Shown here in pieces: positions 7,229 through 14,318 of a stretch of 64,000 nucleotides of DNA. Made by a program: the position numbers and the translations under genes. The notes under the pieces were generated by a model. That model was not told the origin of the DNA, did not search any database, and saw only the letters and a list, made by a program, of their open reading frames with translations. Source of the DNA: G963665815 sp942492065 (GTDB lineage: Bacteria > Cloacimonadota > Cloacimonadia > Cloacimonadales > JAIOQZ01); the NCBI GenBank assembly GCA_942492065.1, contig CALODV010000014.1:496001-560000 (forward strand), given 5' to 3'. Positions within the stretch are counted from its first letter, which is position 1. Each line of letters opens with the position of its first letter.

Positions 7229-9382
7229 TCAATCATGCAAGCTGTTGACATCAAGAATCAGACCAACTGATCCATCTCCGAGAATTGTTGCTCCCGAAAT
7301 ACCTTTTAGTTTTTTGAATTTTTCTCCGAGACTTTTTATTACTACATCCTGGATACCAATAAGCTGATCAACAAGTATAGCGTAGTCCTTGCCTTTTCCA
7401 CCTGCAACGATTATCAAAAGTGTGTCTTCATAGTTTTTCTTGGCATTAGGTGTATCAAAAACTTCATGAAGCTTAAGGATCGGAATCAGGTTATCGTGTA
7501 GATTCAGGGTTTCACCTTTACCGACAATTTTGTTGATAGCATTCGGGTCAGGTTTGAGAGTTCTTTTGACGTTGATTACGGGAATAATAAACAATTCATC
7601 CCCATTCTTGACCAACATGCCTTCTATGATCGCGAGTGTTAGCGGTAAGCTTATACTGAATGTACTTCCCTTTCCTCTCTCCGATTTAATATCGACACGA
7701 CCCCCCAGATTTTTGAGAGTCTGATTAACAACATCCATACCAACTCCACGACCGGAAACATTTGTAATTGTTTTTGCAGTAGAAAATCCAGCCATCATTA
7801 TGAACTGGAATATCTGCTGGTCGGTTAACTGTTCAGTAGGTTTTGCAAGTCCTCTTTCAATTGCTCTTTCCAGGATTGCTTCTTTATCCAGACCTTTACC
7901 ATCATCAATAACATCTATTACAATATTGTTACCTTTGTGGTAGGCTTCAAGAGTAATCGTTCCTTCTTTTGGTTTATCAGTCTCTTTTCTTGCCTGGGCG
8001 TCCTCAATTCCATGGTCACATGAATTTCTAATCATATGCACAAGGGGATCGTAAAGGCTGTCCACAATATTTCTATCGATTTCAGTGTCCTCACCTTTCA
8101 GAACAAGATTGATCTTTTTACCGGATTTATGAGTATAGTCTCTCACGACTCTTTTCATTCTGGAAAAAGTAGATGCAATCGGAATCATGCGCAATGCCAT
8201 GGATGCGTTTTGCAGTTCACTGACAACTCTGTTCATATGGCTTAGTTTCTTAAGGAATTCCTGATTAGTAATTTTTGCTATGTGCTTATCCTGAGCAACC
8301 AGATTAGCGTTTATAACTAATTCTCCAACCATATCAACCAAATAATCAAGTTTGTCAGTTTTGACTTTAACTCTGGCATCTTTTTGCCTTTCATTTGATT
8401 TAGCAGCAGTTTTCTTTTCTCCTGCCTCTTCATCATCATCTGAATCATCATGTATGGTTAGGTCTAACTTTAAATCAGCAGGTTTAGATTCCTGAGAAAT
8501 AAGGATTTTAAGCAAATTGATCTGCTGATCGACTCTACTTTCATCTATTTGCTCTTTTCTGTTCTCTGTTGATAGTTTATTGACGATGCTTTTGATCATA
8601 TCCAGTGAGTTAAGGATTCCCTGAATAATTGATTCGTCGATAGCAAGTTTATCATTACGTGCCATATCAAGAAGATTCTCTGTTTCATGAGAGATTTTTG
8701 TAAGCAGTTTAAGACCCATGAAACCCGAAACGCCTTTGAGAGTATGGAATGGTCTGAAAACATTATTGATGATTTCTTTATTCGTAGGATCGCTTTCCAA
8801 ATCAATAATTTCATTTTCGAGAACTTCGATATACTCGTTAGTTTCCTGAAGGAAATCGAGAAAAATATCATCATCTTCATCATTCATATCCAGGTCTTCA
8901 TCCTGATTGTCCTGCTTATTTAAGTCTGAATATGGATCATTCTGCTCTGATGTTATTGTTTCTTCAACTGTCTGAGATGCTTCCTGTTCAGGTTCGATAT
9001 CGTCATCTAGAGGAACTTGTTCTTCTGCTGACCTGGAAAGGGCAGTGTTCATATTATCTTTGATTTTTGCCGCGATACTCTCCCTTTTAGCAGGCTTAGT
9101 AATATAACTGCTTAAATCCTCAAAATTCTTGAAGATTGTTTCGTACACAACATCAATGTCATCTACGGGATCTATATCATTAAGAATTAGAGCTTCCAGA
9201 CATTTTGATATTTCTTTAATGATATAATCAATTTCGGGAATGATTTCATCTTTCATTAACTTAACAAGATTCTCAAACTGTATCAGTAACTGACCTATTT
9301 CCTGATTATCTTTTTCATCAATATCTATTATTGCAGCAGATAATTCATTAAGATTGTTCTCAATTTTTTCTTGAAATGACAT
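7229..9382 (-). CDS. cheA: Chemotaxis histidine kinase CheA with an extra N-terminal domain
   Basis: Kinase that phosphorylates CheY and CheB, 717 residues. Order seen: a helical N-terminal region (1 to about 97), an acidic linker (about 115-172), an HPt domain with phosphoacceptor H213 in FRPFHTLKG, a second acidic linker, the dimerisation helices (KLDYLVDMVGELVINANL), the ATPase domain (N-box HMIRNSCDHGIE, then DVIDDGKGLD and GRGVGMDVV) and a C-terminal CheW-like domain from about 580. CheA usually begins directly with HPt, so the first ~170 residues are an addition; no clear P2 CheY-binding domain is seen. It is the first gene of the operon. Confidence 0.94.
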   Translation of the reverse strand: MSFQEKIENNLNELSAAIIDIDEKDNQEIGQLLIQFENLVKLMKDEIIPEIDYIIKEISKCLEALILNDIDPVDDIDVVYETIFKNFEDLSSYITKPAKRESIAAKIKDNMNTALSRSAEEQVPLDDDIEPEQEASQTVEETITSEQNDPYSDLNKQDNQDEDLDMNDEDDDIFLDFLQETNEYIEVLENEIIDLESDPTNKEIINNVFRPFHTLKGVSGFMGLKLLTKISHETENLLDMARNDKLAIDESIIQGILNSLDMIKSIVNKLSTENRKEQIDESRVDQQINLLKILISQESKPADLKLDLTIHDDSDDDEEAGEKKTAAKSNERQKDARVKVKTDKLDYLVDMVGELVINANLVAQDKHIAKITNQEFLKKLSHMNRVVSELQNASMALRMIPIASTFSRMKRVVRDYTHKSGKKINLVLKGEDTEIDRNIVDSLYDPLVHMIRNSCDHGIEDAQARKETDKPKEGTITLEAYHKGNNIVIDVIDDGKGLDKEAILERAIERGLAKPTEQLTDQQIFQFIMMAGFSTAKTITNVSGRGVGMDVVNQTLKNLGGRVDIKSERGKGSTFSISLPLTLAIIEGMLVKNGDELFIIPVINVKRTLKPDPNAINKIVGKGETLNLHDNLIPILKLHEVFDTPNAKKNYEDTLLIIVAGGKGKDYAILVDQLIGIQDVVIKSLGEKFKKLKGISGATILGDGSVGLILDVNSLHD

Positions 9383-9425
9383 GCTTCACCTATTTCGTTT
9401 TTTCTTTTTTGTAAGTTAAATCATT

Positions 9426-9452
9426 ATTTTGTCAATAAAAACATTTTGTCAA
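9426..9452 (-). promoter_or_regulatory. Paired ATTTTGTCAA repeats upstream of cheA
   Basis: Two exact copies of ATTTTGTCAA start 17 bases apart, at 9426 and 9443. On the minus strand each reads TTGACAAAAT, so either could serve as a -35 box for the chemotaxis operon; the second TTGACA is 17 bases after the first. No convincing -10 follows at standard spacing, so this is a tentative promoter/operator region between the divergent cheA operon and the protease gene. Confidence 0.35.
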
Positions 9453-9579
9453 ACATCAATTAAATAACTTTTATCTGATAACAATTAAAAATTAACCATA
9501 AAGTACAAGAAACACAAAAAAAAAGTTGTCAGGGCAAAAAAAACTTGCATCTTCATGGGAGATGTTCATAATTTTGGAT

Positions 9580-9930
9580 ATGAGAAAACTACATAATTTA
9601 TTATTAATATTCACTATACTGAGTTTCAGTTCAATTTCCTGCTTAAGGATACCTGTTTATATGAAGTGGACTGAATCAGCAAACAGGAGTAACAATTTAG
9701 TACGTTGTATAATTGAAAGTGAAGCTTCTCCATCAACACTTACTGCGGAAGGCATAAAGGTTATAAGTAGTATCGATAATATCAAAACAGTTGAGATTCC
9801 GCTAAATGAACTGGATAACCTTGAGAATTCTGTTCTGATAAAAAAAATCTATAAAGATATACCAGATATAGAATTAATGGATAGTTCTCGTCCTTACAAT
9901 TATATCAATGGCAGGTATTCCGGGTGTTAA
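9580..9930 (+). CDS. Subtilisin-like protease, 5' part (signal peptide and propeptide) before a frameshift
   Basis: Encodes a signal sequence (MRKLHNLLLIFTILSFSSIS) and a region typical of the inhibitory propeptide of secreted subtilases: ISSIDNIKTVEIPLNEL, then VLIKKIYKDIPDIELMDSSRPYNY. It then runs into a TGT TAA in this frame. The catalytic domain continues in the frame one base ahead. The longer frame opens at a TTG at 9526, but the ATG at 9580 gives the cleanest signal peptide; its ribosome binding site is weak. Together with 9908-12358 this is one gene split by a frameshift, either genuine or a sequence error. Confidence 0.65.
   Translation: MRKLHNLLLIFTILSFSSISCLRIPVYMKWTESANRSNNLVRCIIESEASPSTLTAEGIKVISSIDNIKTVEIPLNELDNLENSVLIKKIYKDIPDIELMDSSRPYNYINGRYSGC
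9878..9930 (+). other. Frameshift zone in the subtilisin-like protease gene
   Basis: The propeptide frame is open until the TAA at 9928-9930. The catalytic frame is open from 9878, just after a TAA at 9875-9877. The two overlap only here, and protein similarity moves from one frame to the other at about 9905. Rejoining needs a +1 (or -2) shift. No familiar slippery sequence is seen. Confidence 0.7.
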
Positions 9931-12358
9931 TGCTGATTCGGTACAGGCAGATGGTTTTACCGGAGCTGGAGTGATAATCGGGATTATTGATTCTAATCCT
10001 TTTAACTGGCAGCATACGGCATTCGTTGACGAGAATGACTCTACAAGGATTCTCAGGATCTGGGACCAGCAGCATAATGGTAATGCTCCAGCAGGTTTTG
10101 ATTTCGGATATGAATACTCTGATGACGATTTGAATACAGATTTCGGACCAGCGATATACAGTGGGTATAATCATGGTACTCAATGTGCCGGAATAGCTTG
10201 CGGTGATGGATCCGGATCAGCAAATAGCGAACTGAAAGGAATTGCACCTGATGCAAAAATAATCTATGTACAGAAAGCATCAGGTACATCATATACAGTA
10301 GATGCAATAAATTATATCCGGCAGGTTGTTGATTCTGATTATCCGGGGTATTCAGTTGTGCTGTCAATCAGTCTTGGTACATTTTGGGGAGAGCCTGACG
10401 GTTCTCATCCGGTTGCTGAAGCACTTGAGTCTTTTGCAGAAGAGGGAAGAGCAGTATCTGTAGCTGGTGGTAACTGGTATAACTCACACCAGCTTTGTGC
10501 TTCTACTACGAGTTTTTCTGATCCTGTTGATGATATTGAAATAGAAATATCAGGATCTTTAACAGAAGATATAGATTATCTGGTAAGCAGATATTATTAT
10601 TTCTCAGGGGATCAGTTCAATTTGAAAATAGTTGATCCCGGAACAAACCAGTCGGCAGCTATTGCCGGTAATGCAGCTTTTGATACCTCTTATGGAAGAG
10701 TTTATGTTGCGCATGATTCAACTTCTGAGGGCAACCCATATATAGAGTTTGTTGTTTCAGATGAAAGCGGAACCATTTCTGCCGGGGATGTCTGGACATT
10801 ATCTCTTGAACCTGTAAGTGATGCCCACGATGACAATGGGGGACACTGGTGGGGACAGATTTATGCTTCAGGCATAAATGCTGAGTTTAACAATTATACA
10901 ACTCAGGCTCCATCGCTAAATGTTTACGGAATGTCTGAATCGGTCATGCTTGTGGGTGCATTTAGTTCTACAGATGGCAATGCGTACTGGGGGTCAAGTT
11001 TCGGCGGATATTACGGTGTACAAAAGCCTGATATATCTGCTCCTACAGATGTCTATGCTCCGGATGCTTCTTCAGGTGCGGGATACAGTTCTTTATGCTG
11101 TACAAGCGGTGCTGCTCCACACGTTGCAGGAACAATGGCTTTGATGCTGGAAAAATACAATAATGCGACACCAAGTTACCTGAAAGACAAACTCACAGAA
11201 AATACCTATAATGATATCGTTACAGAAAGTGCATCTTATGGTGGAAGCAGTCCAAACTATAAACTTGGCTTTGGAAAAATGAATGCAAAAGCTGCGGTTG
11301 ATGCAACTGCTCAACAAGTAAATACAGAGGTTGCAGGGGTAGGTGAGTATGTGATTGCAGCACAAGAGACACTTGCAGTTGTTATTTTCTCATCAGAGTC
11401 TATAGATACTCTAAAGTTTGTTAAGCATTCAGTAAAACCGTCCAATATACCCGATGGCTCAACATGTCTATCCTGCTGGTATGATATTGATGCCGGAGGT
11501 GCTGCATTTAATGCTGCTCTCACATTGTACTATACAGATGAAGAATTGGCAGGAGCAGGTTTCAACTCTCCGTTGGAATCAGAATCCAGGCTGGTATTAT
11601 ATCGATTTAATGGTCTGGAGTGGGTTGCTGCAGGTGGTAGTGTAAACACTGTAGAAAACTATGTCACTGTGTCAGGAGTGACGGAGTTTTCGAACTGGGC
11701 TATTGGTGATCCGGATGATCAGCCTTTACCAGTTGTTCTTTCTTCGTTCAATGCCAGTTCCATATCTGAAAGCTCTGTCAGTATTAACTGGAGTATGGGA
11801 TCCAGTAATGATTTGCTTGGATTCAGGATATACAGAAACAATAATGATAGTTTTGAACAGGCTGAAATGCTTCATTTTACAGGCATTGCCTCTGCTGAAT
11901 TGACATACGAATATCACTATGTTGACAGTGATACAGAGGAGTACTCAGAAGGAACAAGGCTTTTTTACTGGCTGCAGATTGTGGAATTAAGCGGTAACTC
12001 TGTTAGCTATGGACCAGTAAGTACTGTACTGGAGGATTCAGATGATATTCCTCCATATTATTCTGGCAGAACAGAATTACAGACAAATTACCCCAACCCG
12101 TTCAATCCTGAAACAACGATTGAGTACAGATTGAAAGGCAGATACGGGGAAGCTGTGAATGTCAGCTTGACCGTTTATAACTCGAAAGGACAAAAAGTCA
12201 GGACATTAGTCGATGGTATTATATCCCTTAAGGAGAAACATAAGGCTACCTGGAACGGCAGAGATGAATTCGGGAAGGCAGTCAGCTCCGGAGTGTATTT
12301 CTATGAGCTTAAAACTAATGATTCTATACAGACGAGAAAAATGGTTCTGATGAAATAA
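9908..12358 (+). CDS. Subtilisin-like serine protease (S8) with C-terminal sorting domain
   Basis: Catalytic and C-terminal part of a secreted S8 protease. The triad is intact: D28 in GVIIGIIDSN, H89 in YNHGTQCAGIA and S400 in CTSGAAPHVAGTMA. A long linker region (about 450-610) is followed by an Ig/Fn3-like module (LPVVLSSFNASSISES onward) and a FlgD-like sorting domain, NYPNPFNPET ... SSGVYFYELKT ... KMVLMK. The first ATG at 9908 has no ribosome binding site and no signal peptide, so independent expression is unlikely; the natural start is at 9580 in another frame. If the frameshift is real, the protein is not exported in active form. Calling it one gene with 9580-9930 is strongly supported by domain order. 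Confidence 0.85.
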   Translation: MAGIPGVNADSVQADGFTGAGVIIGIIDSNPFNWQHTAFVDENDSTRILRIWDQQHNGNAPAGFDFGYEYSDDDLNTDFGPAIYSGYNHGTQCAGIACGDGSGSANSELKGIAPDAKIIYVQKASGTSYTVDAINYIRQVVDSDYPGYSVVLSISLGTFWGEPDGSHPVAEALESFAEEGRAVSVAGGNWYNSHQLCASTTSFSDPVDDIEIEISGSLTEDIDYLVSRYYYFSGDQFNLKIVDPGTNQSAAIAGNAAFDTSYGRVYVAHDSTSEGNPYIEFVVSDESGTISAGDVWTLSLEPVSDAHDDNGGHWWGQIYASGINAEFNNYTTQAPSLNVYGMSESVMLVGAFSSTDGNAYWGSSFGGYYGVQKPDISAPTDVYAPDASSGAGYSSLCCTSGAAPHVAGTMALMLEKYNNATPSYLKDKLTENTYNDIVTESASYGGSSPNYKLGFGKMNAKAAVDATAQQVNTEVAGVGEYVIAAQETLAVVIFSSESIDTLKFVKHSVKPSNIPDGSTCLSCWYDIDAGGAAFNAALTLYYTDEELAGAGFNSPLESESRLVLYRFNGLEWVAAGGSVNTVENYVTVSGVTEFSNWAIGDPDDQPLPVVLSSFNASSISESSVSINWSMGSSNDLLGFRIYRNNNDSFEQAEMLHFTGIASAELTYEYHYVDSDTEEYSEGTRLFYWLQIVELSGNSVSYGPVSTVLEDSDDIPPYYSGRTELQTNYPNPFNPETTIEYRLKGRYGEAVNVSLTVYNSKGQKVRTLVDGIISLKEKHKATWNGRDEFGKAVSSGVYFYELKTNDSIQTRKMVLMK

Positions 12359-12447
12359 TATTTGTAATGTACTTATAGTTCAAAACATGTAATTTCTCAA
12401 CGCAATCTGATATTAGAAACACGACTTAAATTCATTGAGGAGGAATG

Positions 12448-14247
12448 ATGAAACTGGTTTCAATGTTTTTTGCATTTTTTATGTTAACGCTTTTTTTATA
12501 TGGCAGTATTGATTATAATATTGTCTATGATGCTGATGGCATGGGGTATGATTCTATGAACAACCAATATAAGGTCAAACTCCAGATAAAATCTAATGCA
12601 GGTGATTTGCCAATAGGATTCTTCAATCTGAGATTGCTTTATAACAATGCTTGTCTTTCATTCAATATCTCAGATTCATACAGTTTAGGACCTGTTGAAG
12701 ATCACTTGTTTGCAAGTTCATTGGATGTTTATACACTTCTACCAGTGGAGATGTCACCCGTGAAATGCGGAATTAATTGTATTTACTACGGACCTGCAAC
12801 TTCTCCTGTGATGTGTTACAATCTTGGGGATACCTGGACAGATTGTGCAGTCATGGTTTTCGATGTGGTTAATAGTGAGTTTACTGTCGATATTCATTGG
12901 GACCAAAGCGGGGTTCAAAACCACATTACTCTGTACAACAGCCCAGATGTAGCTAATGGAAGTTTTTTGGGAGATCATGATATTTCTCTGTCCGGTAATG
13001 CAGTTCAACCTTCAGTTGGAGACCTATTTATATCCGAAATCTCTCCGAACACACCGGGAAACACACTGAGCACAGGATTTATTGAGATTTTGAACGCTTC
13101 GGGAAATGTTGTTGATCTTTCCACATTGACAATAACGCAAAATAATAACACAACTAGTTTTGTTCCTCTTAGTGGCAGAATTTCTCCTTTCGAATGCATG
13201 GTTGTTTCAAATGGTGCAACAATTACTAATTTCTTGTCAGCATGGGGTGCAAATGGTTTTACACAAAACAGAGCTTTTATACAGGGAAGTCCCAGCCTTG
13301 ATATTGGTGGAGGACATAGCTACAATCTGGTTAATATAAACGGTGAAAGTTTAGATATTACTACAGCTGTTGTAAGTGGTACAAGAATGCAGAGAATTAC
13401 TCCTGATAATTGGAGTCCCGGAAATCCTTCATTTGCATCTCCCGGAATACATTTATCTGGAGGGCCAATAACATGGCGTCATCCTGTTGAGAGTGATTTA
13501 AATTTTGGTGAAGTCAATGCAAGAGAATATGGCTTTGATCCTTCCGTATCATATATTGTTGTTAAAAATATTAGTAATGCAACTTTGAGACTGGAAAACT
13601 GTCGGCTTCGGAAGATAAATGGAGAAAGTTTCAGTTTTGCCTTGATTGATGGTTTGGACTGGGTATATCTTCTTGCAGGCGAAGAGCTGGTTATTACAAA
13701 TGGTTCTTCTCGAGATATTTTTGAAAGGTTCTGGGGAGATAGTTTCCAGGGTAAATTCATTCAAGGTGATTCTCAACTCGCGATAGGAGGTGGAAACTCT
13801 TATGATCTCTATATCCATGAGTTCAACACTGGGTTAAGTGCATTAAGGATCATGAATGAAGAAGACAGAGTAGAAGACCTGGTCGCCAACAATCTCATAG
13901 AACCAACCGAAGGGGATAAACTAACCGGAAATTCAGATGTGAACAGATATACGGAAGTCACTGAAGTAAAAGGTAACTATCCAAACCCATTTAATCCTGA
14001 AACATCTATTGAATTCTCACTTAAAGGACATTCAAATGAAGAAGTTGATGTTAATCTGACAGTCTACAATATTAAAGGTCAGAAAGTAAAAACTCTTATT
14101 GATGGAAAGCTAAATCCTTCCGGACAGCATTCAGTGAAGTGGACTGGAAAAGATGACTCAGGACATTCTGTTGGTACAGGTGTATATTTCTTCAGATTGC
14201 AAACACCAGATTATTCTGAAACGGGTAAAATGGTTTTGATGAAATAG
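12448..14247 (+). CDS. Secreted lamin-tail-domain protein with sorting domain
   Basis: About 599 residues: signal peptide (MKLVSMFFAFFMLTLFLYG), an N-terminal beta-rich domain to about residue 185, then two related modules that look like lamin tail domains. The first begins GDLFISEISPNTPGN and contains GFIEILNASGNVVDLSTL; the second begins near NFGEVNAREYGFDPSVSYIVVKN. Both contain FIQG(S/D)xxLxIGGG(H/N)SY. The C-terminus is a FlgD-like sorting domain (NYPNPFNPET ... GTGVYFFRLQT ... KMVLMK). GAGGAGG lies four bases before the ATG at 12448, which I prefer over the ATG at 12445 that abuts it. A surface or released adhesive or structural protein is likely; the target is unknown. Confidence 0.82.
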   Translation: MKLVSMFFAFFMLTLFLYGSIDYNIVYDADGMGYDSMNNQYKVKLQIKSNAGDLPIGFFNLRLLYNNACLSFNISDSYSLGPVEDHLFASSLDVYTLLPVEMSPVKCGINCIYYGPATSPVMCYNLGDTWTDCAVMVFDVVNSEFTVDIHWDQSGVQNHITLYNSPDVANGSFLGDHDISLSGNAVQPSVGDLFISEISPNTPGNTLSTGFIEILNASGNVVDLSTLTITQNNNTTSFVPLSGRISPFECMVVSNGATITNFLSAWGANGFTQNRAFIQGSPSLDIGGGHSYNLVNINGESLDITTAVVSGTRMQRITPDNWSPGNPSFASPGIHLSGGPITWRHPVESDLNFGEVNAREYGFDPSVSYIVVKNISNATLRLENCRLRKINGESFSFALIDGLDWVYLLAGEELVITNGSSRDIFERFWGDSFQGKFIQGDSQLAIGGGNSYDLYIHEFNTGLSALRIMNEEDRVEDLVANNLIEPTEGDKLTGNSDVNRYTEVTEVKGNYPNPFNPETSIEFSLKGHSNEEVDVNLTVYNIKGQKVKTLIDGKLNPSGQHSVKWTGKDDSGHSVGTGVYFFRLQTPDYSETGKMVLMK

Positions 14248-14270
14248 ACTATTTACTTTACTATATACTA

Positions 14271-14310
14271 AGAAAAGCCCTGCATCAGACAGGGCTTTCA
14301 GTTTATTCTT
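14271..14310. terminator. Bidirectional terminator between convergent genes
   Basis: Stem AAAGCCCTG (14274-14282) pairs with CAGGGCTTT (14290-14298) over a seven-base loop. It has an A-rich left flank and T-rich right flank, so it can serve the lamin-tail gene (plus) and paralogue 1 (minus). Confidence 0.8.
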
Positions 14311-14318
14311 TACAATTA

